A DNA stretch of 64,000 nt from Paraburkholderia hiiakae (GTDB taxonomy: Bacteria > Pseudomonadota > Gammaproteobacteria > Burkholderiales > Burkholderiaceae). This document shows, one piece after another, positions 7,969 through 17,120 of this stretch. The position numbers and the translations under genes are program-made. The stretch lies in assembly GCF_904848665.1 (NCBI RefSeq), contig NZ_CAJHCQ010000011.1, forward strand, positions 124,001-188,000, in the 5' to 3' direction. The notes beneath the pieces were generated by a model that worked only from the letters and a program-made list of their open reading frames with translations, searched no databases and was not told the origin of the DNA. The first letter of the stretch is position 1. The number at the start of each line of letters is the position of its first letter.

Positions 7969-8838
7969 ATGACCAACGTCGCCCCCGACGAAGTGCGCCT
8001 CGCCGCCGAAATCGAGCGGCTCAAGGCCGAGTTTCCCAAAACGCGCGAACTGTATCGCGAAGTGTGCGCGCTCATGTTCTTCCGTTACGGCATCACGCCC
8101 ACGGCCAACCGGCTCTATCAGCTAGTGCGCCGCGGCAGCATGAGCACGCCGACGGCAGTGCTTTCGGAGTTCTGGGCCACCCTGCGTGAAAAAAGCCGCG
8201 TGCGTATCGAGCACGCCGATTTGCCTGAGGAGCTGCAAGGGGCCGCCGGCGAACTCATGGGTGCGCTGTGGACGCGCGCCACAGCGGCCGCGCAGGCTTC
8301 GCTCGAGGCGCTGCGGCTGGAAGTGGAAGACGTGCGTCTCGCTGCGCAAGGCGCAACCGCCGCCGTGCGCGCGGACCTTGCGCACACTGAGGTGGCGCTC
8401 GAACAGCGCACCGCCGCGCTGCTCACGGCGCAGGTGCGCATTCAGGAACTGGAGCAGGCGCAGGCCGCCGCCGTTGCTACGCGAGGCGCACTCGAAGCGG
8501 AACTCGCGCGCGCACGCGACGCGAGCCGGGAAGGCGACACCGCGCTGAGCCAGGCACGCGCCGATTTTGCCGCCGAACGCGACAAGTTGCGTGCAAGCGC
8601 CGAACTCGCGCAAACGCACTGGCAGGCAGCGGAGCAGCGCGCGGCGCGCACGGAAGAAAGCGCGCGCGCCGAAATTCAGGCATTGCAGGCGCAACTGGGC
8701 GATTTGCGCCACCAGGTGGGCATGCTCGAAGGCCGGCTCGACGCACTGCGTTCGACCCGCGAAGTTCCGGTGCGCGAGCGGCAGAAGACGCCCGCGAAGC
8801 CGCTGCGAGCGGCGCGCAAGACCGGGCAAAAGACGTAA
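7969..8838 (+). CDS. KfrA-like DNA-binding coiled-coil protein
   Basis: A 289-residue protein with the KfrA N-terminal DNA-binding domain (about 1-115; note RYGITPTANRLYQLVRRGSMSTPT) and then a long Ala/Glu/Arg-rich coiled coil to about residue 260 with a basic tail (KTPAKPLRAARKTGQ). KfrA proteins of broad-host-range plasmids are autoregulated and form filament-like assemblies in segregation; chromosomal copies in Burkholderiales are common and their role is unclear. No parAB genes are nearby. No obvious Shine-Dalgarno before the ATG. Confidence 0.85.
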   Translation: MTNVAPDEVRLAAEIERLKAEFPKTRELYREVCALMFFRYGITPTANRLYQLVRRGSMSTPTAVLSEFWATLREKSRVRIEHADLPEELQGAAGELMGALWTRATAAAQASLEALRLEVEDVRLAAQGATAAVRADLAHTEVALEQRTAALLTAQVRIQELEQAQAAAVATRGALEAELARARDASREGDTALSQARADFAAERDKLRASAELAQTHWQAAEQRAARTEESARAEIQALQAQLGDLRHQVGMLEGRLDALRSTREVPVRERQKTPAKPLRAARKTGQKT

Positions 8839-8899
8839 GCCCTTGGGTTACGCGATGATTCCTTCGGCATCCTGACTGAAGAACCGGGTTCGCAGCGTA

Positions 8900-9373
8900 T
8901 CACTCGTCGCGCACGCGCACCGGCAGCTCGGTTTTGTACTCCACGCGGCGCAGTGCCACGGAAGTGTGAATGTCACGCACGCCCTCGATCTTGGTGAGAC
9001 GCGTCATGACGAAACGCTCGATGCCCGCAATATCGCTCGCCACCACGCGCAGCATGTAGTCGAACGCGCCCGTCATCAAATAACACTCCATCACTTCGTC
9101 GCAGTTCGAGATCGCGCGCTCGAATGCGGCTAGCCGTGTCTCATTCTTCTTCTCGATCGCCACTGACACATACGCGTTCACGGGAAAGCCCGCCTTCTCC
9201 TGATCGAGCAGCGTGACGTACTGCGTGATGACGCCGCGCTCTTCGAGCATGCGGATGCGCCGGTAGAACGGCGAGAGCGAAAGCCCGAGCGATTCCGCGA
9301 GGTCGGCGGACTTCACGTGCGCGTCGCGCTGCAGGGCGTGCAGGATGGCCACATCCACGCGGTCGAATTTCAT
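8900..9373 (-). CDS. Lrp/AsnC family transcriptional regulator
   Basis: A 157-residue protein: N-terminal winged HTH (VDVAILHALQRDAHVKSADLAESLGLS) and C-terminal RAM ligand-binding domain (about 70-150, with CYLMTGAFDYMLRV). It is divergent from the indolepyruvate ferredoxin oxidoreductase gene across 141 bases, the arrangement expected for a regulator sensing an amino acid or its keto acid and controlling that gene. Confidence 0.92.
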   Translation of the reverse strand: MKFDRVDVAILHALQRDAHVKSADLAESLGLSLSPFYRRIRMLEERGVITQYVTLLDQEKAGFPVNAYVSVAIEKKNETRLAAFERAISNCDEVMECYLMTGAFDYMLRVVASDIAGIERFVMTRLTKIEGVRDIHTSVALRRVEYKTELPVRVRDE

Positions 9374-9406
9374 TGGCCGGCTTTCCCAGAAAAATGTGAT
9401 TTTGGG

Positions 9407-9425
9407 GCGAATGTTGCTAATTCGC
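9407..9425. promoter_or_regulatory. Inverted repeat between lrp-type gene and oxidoreductase gene
   Basis: GCGAAT-N7-ATTCGC in the 141-base divergent gap; length and AT-rich core are consistent with an Lrp/AsnC site, but this is one site and untested. Confidence 0.4.
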
Positions 9426-9514
9426 TAGCGATCTGTGGCTCAGTTTGGCACGAATCGCCGCTATTGGCTACCTAGAATTCGGTAATACCCACAAGCCGAA
9501 CAGCGGAGACAACC

Positions 9515-12500
9515 ATGAACATGCGAGCCGTCGAGACCGAGCGCCAGATCGATACGGACTATCGCCTCGAAGACCGCTACCTGCGCGAAGACGGCGCGGT
9601 TTTTCTCACCGGCACCCAGGCGCTCGTGCGCATCCTGATCGAGCAGGCGCGCGCGGACCGGCTTGCCGGGCTGAAAACGGCGGGTCTCGTCTCCGGTTAT
9701 CGCGGCTCGCCGCTCGGCGGATTCGATCAGGAACTGTGGCGCCAGAAGACGCTGCTGGCGGACTTCGACGTGCGCTTCGAGCCGGGCCTGAACGAAGACC
9801 TCGGCGCGACGATGCTGTGGGGCGCGCAGCAACTCGATGCGTTTCCCGGCAAGCGTGTGGAAGGCGTGTATTCGATGTGGTACGGCAAAGGACCTGGCGT
9901 GGACCGCACGGGCGACGTGTTCCGCAACGCCAACATGCTCGGCACGGCGCGGCACGGCGGCGTGCTGGCCGTGGCCGGCGACGACCATGCGGCGCAGTCC
10001 TCGATGTTCCCGCACCAGACGGACCACGTATTCGAAGGCGCGATGATGCCCATCCTCTTTCCGGCCTCGGTCGAGGAGTACATCGACTTCGGGCTGACGG
10101 GCTATGCACTTTCGCGTTTCAGCGGGCTGTGGGTGGGTTTCAAGGCGATTACGGAGACGGTGGAAAGCGGCCGCTCGATGCGTGTAGGTCGCCGTATGCC
10201 GTTGCGTTTGCCCGAGGACATTGCGGTTCCGGCGCAGCGCGGCTTCAACTACGACACGCAATTACGCTGGCCCGCGGAGCGCGCCGAACTGGAGCGCCGC
10301 GTGCTTGAAGAACGCCTGCCCGCCGCGCTCGCGTTCATGCGGGCGAATCCGCTCGACCGCGCGTTGCTGCGGCCCGCGCATGCGCGGGTGGGCATCGTCA
10401 CGGTGGGCAAGGCGCATGCGGACGTGCTGGCCGCGTTCGAGGCGCTCGGCCTCACGCCCGAGCGCCTCGAACAGCTCGGCATCGGGCTCTACAAGGTCGG
10501 CATGATCTGGCCGCTCGAGACGGAAGGGCTCAAGGCGTTTGCACGCGGCATGCAGGCGCTTTTCGTCGTGGAGGAAAAGCGCTCGTTCGTGGAGCGGCAG
10601 ATCAAGGAAGCGCTCTTCAACGTGCGTGCGGACGAGCGGCCGTCCGTGCACGGCAAGACGCTTGGCGAGCGGGAGCCGCTGCTTGCGGCGGCGATGGAGT
10701 TCGCGCCGGAGCAGCTTGCCCGCGCACTGCAGCGGTTTTTTCAGCACGTTGCGGTTGATGTTCCGCATATCGTTGCGGATACAACGAATGCGCGTTCGGG
10801 CGCGCAGCGCGTCATCGCGCTGGCTTCCGTACCGCCGGGCGAACCGCTCACCCGCCAGCCATTCTTCTGCGCGGGCTGCCCGCACAATACCTCGACACGC
10901 CTGCCGGACGGCTCGCATGCCGCGGCCGGCATCGGCTGTCACATCATGGCGCTCGGGGAGTCGGGCAACACGGCGACGTTTTGCCAGATGGGCGGCGAAG
11001 GCGTGCAGTGGGTCGGCATGTCGACGTTCACGGATATGCCCCATTTGTTCGTGAACCTCGGCGATGGCACCTACCAGCATTCGGGCAGCCTTGCGATTCG
11101 CCAGGCCGTGGCGGCGCGCGCGAACGTCACTTACAAAATTCTTTTCAACGATGCGGTCGCCATGACAGGCGGGCAGCCCACCGAGGGTGGCCTCACCGTG
11201 CATCGTGTGGTGGCGCAGGTTCAGGCGGAAGGCGTGTGCGAAGTCGTCGTGGTGACCGACCGGCCCGAGCAATACGTGGGCGCGCATGGGTTGCCCACGG
11301 GCGTGACGCTCTTGCACCGCGACGCACTCGATGCGCTGCAGCGCCGCTTGCGCGAGCAGAAGGGCGTTTCGGTGATCGTCTACGACCAGACCTGCGCCGC
11401 CGAAAAACGCCGCCGCCGCAAGCGCGGCAAGCTGATCGATCCGCCCACGCGTGTGGTGATCAATCCGGCCGTGTGCGAAGGCTGCGGCGACTGCTCCGTG
11501 CAGTCGAACTGTATTGCGATCGAGCCGCTCGAAACGGAACTGGGCCGCAAGCGCGTCATCAATCAATCGAGCTGCAATAAGGAGACCTCGTGCGTGAAGG
11601 GCTTTTGCCCGAGCTTCGTGACGGTCGAGGGCATGGAGCCGAAGCGCCCGGACGCCGCGCGTATTCAGCGCATCGAAGCCGAGTTGTGCGCCACGCTCGC
11701 ACCGCCCGCACGCGTGCCGCAGGCGCTGGAGCAGCATCTGCGCATGGTCGTGACCGGTGTGGGCGGCACGGGCGTCGTGACGATCGGCGCGATACTCGCC
11801 ATGGCCGCGCACCTCGAAGGGCGCGGCGCCTCGACGCTTGACTTTACCGGTCTCGCGCAGAAGAACGGCGCGGTGTTGAGCCACGTGCAGATCGCAGCGA
11901 GCCGCGGGCTCATCACCACCTCGCGCATCGGCGCGCATGCGGCCAACGTACTGCTGGGTTGCGACGCCGTGGTGGCCGCGTCGTCCGGCGCGCTCTCGCG
12001 CCTGCCGGCCAACGGTGCGCGCGCGATCGTGAACGAGCGCATCACGGCAACGGCCGACTTCGTGCGCGATGGCGATCTGCCCGTGAGCAAGGCCGTGCAT
12101 CAAGCGGCGATAGAGAGCGCGATGGGCGCAGAGGGCGCGGAGTTCTGGGACTGCACGGCGGCCGCGGAAGCGATATTCGGCGACGCCATCGCCTCGAACA
12201 TGATGATGGTGGGCTACGCGTATCAGATGGGCCTCGTGCCGCTCACCGAGGCATCGATCCAGCGCGCAATCGAACTCAATGGCGCGGCCGTGAAGATGAA
12301 CGAACGCGCGTTCCTTTGGGGACGTTTGATCGCGCAGGACGCTCGCGCGCTCGAGCGCGTTGCGGGAGCGGACGTTGCAGTCGCGAACACGCCGTTCGAT
12401 TTCGCACGCTTCGTGGCCGAGCGCGAGCGCGATCTCACGCAGTATCAGAACGCCGCTTATGCGGCGCGGTATCGCGCGCTGATCGAAACCGTCGCGCAGG

Positions 12501-13045
12501 CGGAGCGCCGGATTGAAGGTGCAAACGGTGATCTTGCCCAGGCGGCAGCGCGCCATTACTTCAAAGTGCTCGCCTACAAGGACGAGTACGAGGTTGCACG
12601 TCTGCACACGAACGGTGGCTTCGGCGCGTACCTGTCTGGTTTGTTCGATGGCACGGCAGGCAAGAAGACGTTCCACATGGCGCCGCCGCTCCTCACGCGA
12701 CGCGACGCGCAAACGGGACGCCGCAACAAGATCGCGCTGCGCGGCGTGTGGGCCGAGCCGCTGCTGCGCGTGCTGAAGCACGGTAAGGCGTTGCGCGGCA
12801 CGCCGCTCGATCCGTTTGCACGCCAGCGCGACCGCGTGATCGAGCGCGCGATGATCGGCGAATTCGAGGACGACGTGCGTCTCGTACTCGGCAAGCTCAC
12901 GCAGCAGACGCTTGCGGCTGCGATCGGCCTGCTCGGCGTGCCGGGCGCGGTTCGTGGGTTCGGTATCGTCAAGGAACGCAATTACGAGCGTTCGCGCGGT
13001 GTGCGTGAGCGGTATCGCGCGGAACTGTCGGGTGAGACGGTTTGA
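9515..13045 (+). CDS. Indolepyruvate ferredoxin oxidoreductase, fused IorA-IorB type
   Basis: A 1176-residue single-chain 2-oxoacid oxidoreductase of the proteobacterial fused type. Order: pyrimidine-binding/transketolase-like N-terminus, a FCAGCPHNTS motif near 451, TPP-binding GDGTYQHSG near 516, a ferredoxin-like Cys cluster (CEGCGDC near 654 with further Cys to about 695), and the gamma-type domain starting VVTGVGGTGVV near 747. It decarboxylates aryl pyruvates (indolepyruvate, phenylpyruvate) to acyl-CoA with ferredoxin reduction and is used in aerobic aromatic amino acid breakdown. GGAGAC precedes the ATG. The SDR gene starts 41 bases downstream; the Lrp-type regulator is divergent. Substrate is from family knowledge. 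Confidence 0.92.
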   Translation: MNMRAVETERQIDTDYRLEDRYLREDGAVFLTGTQALVRILIEQARADRLAGLKTAGLVSGYRGSPLGGFDQELWRQKTLLADFDVRFEPGLNEDLGATMLWGAQQLDAFPGKRVEGVYSMWYGKGPGVDRTGDVFRNANMLGTARHGGVLAVAGDDHAAQSSMFPHQTDHVFEGAMMPILFPASVEEYIDFGLTGYALSRFSGLWVGFKAITETVESGRSMRVGRRMPLRLPEDIAVPAQRGFNYDTQLRWPAERAELERRVLEERLPAALAFMRANPLDRALLRPAHARVGIVTVGKAHADVLAAFEALGLTPERLEQLGIGLYKVGMIWPLETEGLKAFARGMQALFVVEEKRSFVERQIKEALFNVRADERPSVHGKTLGEREPLLAAAMEFAPEQLARALQRFFQHVAVDVPHIVADTTNARSGAQRVIALASVPPGEPLTRQPFFCAGCPHNTSTRLPDGSHAAAGIGCHIMALGESGNTATFCQMGGEGVQWVGMSTFTDMPHLFVNLGDGTYQHSGSLAIRQAVAARANVTYKILFNDAVAMTGGQPTEGGLTVHRVVAQVQAEGVCEVVVVTDRPEQYVGAHGLPTGVTLLHRDALDALQRRLREQKGVSVIVYDQTCAAEKRRRRKRGKLIDPPTRVVINPAVCEGCGDCSVQSNCIAIEPLETELGRKRVINQSSCNKETSCVKGFCPSFVTVEGMEPKRPDAARIQRIEAELCATLAPPARVPQALEQHLRMVVTGVGGTGVVTIGAILAMAAHLEGRGASTLDFTGLAQKNGAVLSHVQIAASRGLITTSRIGAHAANVLLGCDAVVAASSGALSRLPANGARAIVNERITATADFVRDGDLPVSKAVHQAAIESAMGAEGAEFWDCTAAAEAIFGDAIASNMMMVGYAYQMGLVPLTEASIQRAIELNGAAVKMNERAFLWGRLIAQDARALERVAGADVAVANTPFDFARFVAERERDLTQYQNAAYAARYRALIETVAQAERRIEGANGDLAQAAARHYFKVLAYKDEYEVARLHTNGGFGAYLSGLFDGTAGKKTFHMAPPLLTRRDAQTGRRNKIALRGVWAEPLLRVLKHGKALRGTPLDPFARQRDRVIERAMIGEFEDDVRLVLGKLTQQTLAAAIGLLGVPGAVRGFGIVKERNYERSRGVRERYRAELSGETV

Positions 13046-13086
13046 AAGATCGGATAACTAATAGATATTCAACGGAGGAGATTCAA

Positions 13087-13854
13087 ATGATTGTGCAGGA
13101 CAAGACGTTTTTTATCACGGGCGGCGGTTCAGGGCTCGGTGCAGCGGTCGGGCGGCATCTGCTCGAACGCGGCGCCAACGTCGTGTTCGCCGATATCGAC
13201 GTGGCCCGCGCGCGTGACGAGGCGGCGTCTGGCGGCGAACGTGCACTGGCCGTTGAGGTCGATGTGACGCAGGCAGCAAGCGTCGAGGCGGCGATTGCGC
13301 GCGTCACGCAGCGCTTCGGTGCGCTGCATGGCGCGGTCAACTGCGCGGGGATCGCGCCTGCGCAACGCATCGTCGGAAAAGAGGGCGCCCATTCGCTCGA
13401 TCTGTTCGCGAAGGTCGTAAGCGTCAACCTCATCGGCACCTTCAACGTGATGCGCCTCGCTGCCGTGGCGATGGCGAACAACACGCCCGACGCCGGCGGC
13501 GAGCGCGGCGTGATCGTCAATACGGCTTCGGTGGCGGCGTACGACGGCCAGATCGGGCAATCGGCCTATGCGGCTTCCAAGGGCGGTGTGGTTTCGCTCA
13601 CGCTGCCTGCGGCCCGCGAACTGGCGCGCAACGCGATTCGCGTGGTGACTATCGCGCCTGGCATCTTCGAAACGCCGATGCTCCTCGCCATGCCCACCGA
13701 AGTGCAGCAGGCGCTGGGCGCGGGCGTGCCGTTTCCGCAACGCCTCGGCCAGCCCGCGGAGTTTGCGGCGCTCGTCGAGCATATCGTCGGCAACCGCTAT
13801 CTGAACGGCGAAGTGATACGGCTTGACGGCGCGTTGCGCATGGCGCCTCGCTAG
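13087..13854 (+). CDS. SDR oxidoreductase, 3-hydroxyacyl-CoA dehydrogenase type 2-like
   Basis: A 255-residue classical short-chain dehydrogenase: NAD-binding TGGGSGLG (11-18), NCAG (85-88), catalytic Ser148, Tyr161, Lys165 (YAASK). Overall resemblance is to type-2 3-hydroxyacyl-CoA dehydrogenases (HSD17B10 group), including the VIVNTASVAAYDGQIGQ segment. The start was set at the ATG with an excellent GGAGGAG site; a longer reading overlaps the preceding stop. Downstream of the oxidoreductase in the same direction, so it probably works on the CoA thioester chain made there. Confidence 0.88.
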   Translation: MIVQDKTFFITGGGSGLGAAVGRHLLERGANVVFADIDVARARDEAASGGERALAVEVDVTQAASVEAAIARVTQRFGALHGAVNCAGIAPAQRIVGKEGAHSLDLFAKVVSVNLIGTFNVMRLAAVAMANNTPDAGGERGVIVNTASVAAYDGQIGQSAYAASKGGVVSLTLPAARELARNAIRVVTIAPGIFETPMLLAMPTEVQQALGAGVPFPQRLGQPAEFAALVEHIVGNRYLNGEVIRLDGALRMAPR

Positions 13855-13946
13855 TCGACGATTTGCGTTGGGCTGGCCGCCGCTGGGACGCCGAAGACCG
13901 CGTATCGTAGAATCGGAATCATCGACTCACGATATTCGAAAATCAC

Positions 13947-14852
13947 ATGGCCAAGGACGTGACTTTACGGCAGTTCCGCTACTTCGTGGCGGCGGCGCAG
14001 AACGGGCAGTTTTCGATGGCGGCGGCGGCCGAGCATGTCTCGCAGTCCGCGATCACCAATGCGGTGCTCGCGCTCGAGGAGGCGCTCGGCACGCGACTCT
14101 TCGTGCGCTTGCCTCAGGGCGTGGAACTGACGCCCGACGGGCAGGACTTTCTCAATCACGCGCGCCACGTGCTGGAGTCGGTGCGCGACGCGCTGCACAA
14201 GGCGCCGTTTCGCGCGCACAGCCTGCGCGGTACGGTGCGCATGGCCGCTTCCTATACGCTGCTCGGCTATTTTCTTCCGGAACTGCTCGCGCGCTTTCGT
14301 GCGACTTATCCGGAGATAGAGATCGATCTGCGCGATCTCGACCGGCCGGCTATCGAGGAGGCGGTGCTCGCGGGCGACGTCGATCTTGGCGTGGTGCTGC
14401 TCTCCAATGTGGAGCGGCGCGCGCGTTTTGGCCACCATGTCTTGATGCGTTCGCGACGGCAGTTGTGGGCCGCGCCAACGCATCCTCTCGCGCAGATGGG
14501 CACCGTCACGCTGCGCGACATCGCGCGTTACCCTTATATTCTGATCACGGTGGACGAGGGCGAGGCCTCGACGCTGCGCTACTGGAAAAAGCGGCGCGTT
14601 GCGCCGAATATCGCGTTTCGCACGAGTTCGATGGAGGCGCTGCGCGGCCTCGTGGCGCATGGCTTCGGCGTGACGATTCTCTCGGATATGGTGTTCAGGC
14701 CGTGGTCGCTGGAAGGTAAGCGCATCGACGCTTGCGCCGTGGAGGATGCCATTCCGCAGATGGAGGCGGGCATGTTGTGGCATCCGGGCGCGGTGTTGAG
14801 CGATCCTGCACGAGCGATGCAGCAGTTTTTGATTCATGCTTGCGGGAATTGA
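13947..14852 (+). CDS. LysR family transcriptional regulator
   Basis: A 301-residue LTTR: HTH at about 5-65 (SQSAITNAVLALEEALGTRLFVR), effector domain thereafter. Lies 92 bases after the SDR gene on the same strand, so it may be the third gene of the unit or have its own promoter. Target unknown. Confidence 0.9.
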   Translation: MAKDVTLRQFRYFVAAAQNGQFSMAAAAEHVSQSAITNAVLALEEALGTRLFVRLPQGVELTPDGQDFLNHARHVLESVRDALHKAPFRAHSLRGTVRMAASYTLLGYFLPELLARFRATYPEIEIDLRDLDRPAIEEAVLAGDVDLGVVLLSNVERRARFGHHVLMRSRRQLWAAPTHPLAQMGTVTLRDIARYPYILITVDEGEASTLRYWKKRRVAPNIAFRTSSMEALRGLVAHGFGVTILSDMVFRPWSLEGKRIDACAVEDAIPQMEAGMLWHPGAVLSDPARAMQQFLIHACGN

Positions 14853-14955
14853 GGGGCGGCGGCCATCCCTCTTTTCGAATTCCTTCGATATCCCCGCCAC
14901 CCCCATTTCCCTAATCTGACGCCTTCACCGGAATCATTCGCGCTGGAGGCAAGTC

Positions 14956-15189
14956 ATGGGTCCGCAACTGTTGCTCGATACGTCGCATCTGATGAAACAC
15001 GTCGATGCGCTGGGCAAGTCTATCCGCACGCACGTTGACGTCCAATCCGCTGGGCGTCGCGAGCGTGTCGTCGTCGATTTCGTTCAACGCCAGTGCGCCG
15101 AGATCATCGATCTCGGCGTGGCGCTTGGCTGCGCGGCATTTTGCATGGGTATCGTGCTCGGCGTGTACCTTCTGCTCGAACGCCTCTAA
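14956..15189 (+). CDS. Small tail-anchored membrane protein, unknown
   Basis: A 77-residue protein with a polar N-terminal 50 residues and one C-terminal membrane helix (about 52-74). Strong GGAGGCAAGTC site before the ATG. Shape resembles ElaB/YqjD-like tail-anchored proteins but I see no diagnostic motif. Followed 22 bases later by another one-helix protein. Confidence 0.6.
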   Translation: MGPQLLLDTSHLMKHVDALGKSIRTHVDVQSAGRRERVVVDFVQRQCAEIIDLGVALGCAAFCMGIVLGVYLLLERL

Positions 15190-15211
15190 TCCATTCAAAG
15201 AGGCCATTTCA

Positions 15212-15403
15212 ATGTCCAAACCGCGCGAACATTACCGAGCGGGAAAAGAGCCGGTCGACCCGGATAGCTACCTCGCGGCGATCATCGAGCGTCATTGGCA
15301 TTTATATGCCGACATCGGGATGTGCATCGGCGTTTTGGTGGTGGTCGTCTGCCTGGTTGTTGCCGCGCACGTGATCGTCGACTGGCTCAACCTCGCGATC
15401 TAG
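15212..15403 (+). CDS. Small one-helix membrane protein, unknown
   Basis: A 63-residue protein: polar start (MSKPREHYRAGKEPVDPDS), then one strong membrane helix (about 36-59). AAAGAGG lies upstream. Pairs with the preceding gene and precedes the antiporter; no recognisable family. Confidence 0.6.
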   Translation: MSKPREHYRAGKEPVDPDSYLAAIIERHWHLYADIGMCIGVLVVVVCLVVAAHVIVDWLNLAI

Positions 15404-15515
15404 TCGCCAACGGCCGGCCTGACACGCCCGTTCCTCCCACCATGCCTTCATGGCAAGATACGCTTTCCCTCGCGCCACCCCGGGCACCGTACTCGGGCAA
15501 AAACAAGGAAGCGTC

Positions 15516-17102
15516 ATGTCGGCCGTGTCGGCGTTCAAGCTCGTGCTCCTATCGCTCATCGCCATCATCGCGCTCGAGCTGCTCGCGAAACGCCTGCGCC
15601 TGCCGCCCGCTGCCGCGCTGCTGGTCGGCGGCGCCGCCATGGCGTTCGTGCCCGGCCTGCCGCCGGTCGTGATCGACCCCGACCTCGTCCTCGTCGTGTT
15701 CCTGCCGCCCTTGTTGATGGACGGTGCTTACTTCTTCGTCTGGTCCGATTTCAAGCGTCACCTCGCGCCCATCCTGCTCTTCGCCATTGGCGCGGTGGCC
15801 TTCACGACGTGGGCGGTCGGCGTGGTTGCGCATTGGGCCGTTCCGTCGCTGCCGTGGGCCGCATGTTTCGCACTGGGCGCGGTGGTGTCGCCGCCGGATG
15901 CCGTCGCCGCGAAAGCCGTGCTCGAACGGCTCGCGTTGCCGCGCCGCCTGATGGTGCTGCTCGAAGGCGAGAGCCTGCTCAACGACGCCGCCGGTCTCGT
16001 GCTGTTTCGCTTCGCCGTGGCGGCGGCATTGACGGGGGCGTTCAGCGAACCGAATGCGGCGCTCAGCTTCGTCGGGCTCGCGCTCGGCGGGATCGTGGTT
16101 GGCGCTGTCGTGGGCTATGTCGTGGTTTGTCTGCTGCGTCAGCTCGAAGATGAATATCTGATCATCACCGCATCGGTGCTGGCGGGCTGGATCGCCTATA
16201 TCGCGGGGGACATGCTGGGCGTTTCGAGTGTGATCGCAACGGTCACGTGCGGCATGCAGCTAGGCTGGCATCAGCACGAAGTCTTGTCGGCTACCGTGCG
16301 CAGCCGCGGCACGGCGTTCTGGCAGGTCATGGTTTTCGTGCTCGAGGCGCTAGTGTTCGTGCTGATCGGTCTCTCGCTGCGCGCGGTCATGCTTCGCCTC
16401 GGCGGGACCGGCAATGCGGTCGCGCTGCTCGGTCCCGCCGCGATGGCCGTGGTGCTTGCCGTCGTCGTTTCTCGCTGCGTGTGGACCTATGGGATCGAGA
16501 TCATCAGAGCAGCGTTGCATCGGATGATGCCCAGCCGCGTGAGCGCCGCGGACTTTCGCGGCGCGGCGGTGGTGAGCTGGGCCGGCATGCGCGGCGTGGT
16601 CACGCTCGCGATTGCGCTCGCGTTGCCAGAGGCGATGCCAGGGCGTGACCTCATCCTTTTCGCCGCGTTTGCCGTCATTCTGTTCACGGTGCTGCTGCAA
16701 GGCACGACCATCGGACCGTTGATAAAACTAATCAGGCCAGCGAATGATCTGGAAGATGAATCCGCCTACCTCAACGAGCCGCAGGCGTGGGCGCGCCTCG
16801 AAGCGGCGCAGCTTGAGGCGATCACGCCGCTCGTGCATGGACCGGACGGCAGTGTGATTCATCCGCGTTTGCTGGAGCAGTACACGTATCGGGCGACCCT
16901 CACGCGCAATTATGCGAACGCCGAGAGCTATCCCCAGGAAATGCGCACCTCGCATTACGACGTCGTGCTGGCCGCGGTGGAAGCCGGGCGCGCGGAGCTG
17001 CTGAAGCTGCACCGCGCCGGCCTCATCCACGACGAACTGTTGCGCGTGCTCGAACGCGATCTCGATCTGGAAGAGCTTTCGGCGCGGCACGGGAGGGGCT
17101 GA
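15516..17102 (+). CDS. Na+/H+ antiporter, CPA1 family
   Basis: A 528-residue membrane protein with about twelve helices and a cytoplasmic tail of about 120 residues. The ion-binding motif GESLLNDAAGLV begins near residue 150, and the PPDAVAAKAV motif precedes it as in NhaP/YjcE-type CPA1 exchangers. It exchanges Na+ (or K+) for H+ across the inner membrane. The ATG with AAGGAA upstream was chosen over one 22 codons earlier, which would add a non-hydrophobic extension. Convergent with the MmgE/PrpD gene, 18 bases away. Confidence 0.9.
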   Translation: MSAVSAFKLVLLSLIAIIALELLAKRLRLPPAAALLVGGAAMAFVPGLPPVVIDPDLVLVVFLPPLLMDGAYFFVWSDFKRHLAPILLFAIGAVAFTTWAVGVVAHWAVPSLPWAACFALGAVVSPPDAVAAKAVLERLALPRRLMVLLEGESLLNDAAGLVLFRFAVAAALTGAFSEPNAALSFVGLALGGIVVGAVVGYVVVCLLRQLEDEYLIITASVLAGWIAYIAGDMLGVSSVIATVTCGMQLGWHQHEVLSATVRSRGTAFWQVMVFVLEALVFVLIGLSLRAVMLRLGGTGNAVALLGPAAMAVVLAVVVSRCVWTYGIEIIRAALHRMMPSRVSAADFRGAAVVSWAGMRGVVTLAIALALPEAMPGRDLILFAAFAVILFTVLLQGTTIGPLIKLIRPANDLEDESAYLNEPQAWARLEAAQLEAITPLVHGPDGSVIHPRLLEQYTYRATLTRNYANAESYPQEMRTSHYDVVLAAVEAGRAELLKLHRAGLIHDELLRVLERDLDLEELSARHGRG

Positions 17103-17120
17103 TACTTCCCCTCGCGGCTT

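Noticed and set aside
10262..12781. An 839-codon open frame antisense to the indolepyruvate oxidoreductase
   Set aside because: Mirror frame of a clearly conserved gene; no family resemblance and an Arg/His-rich composition.
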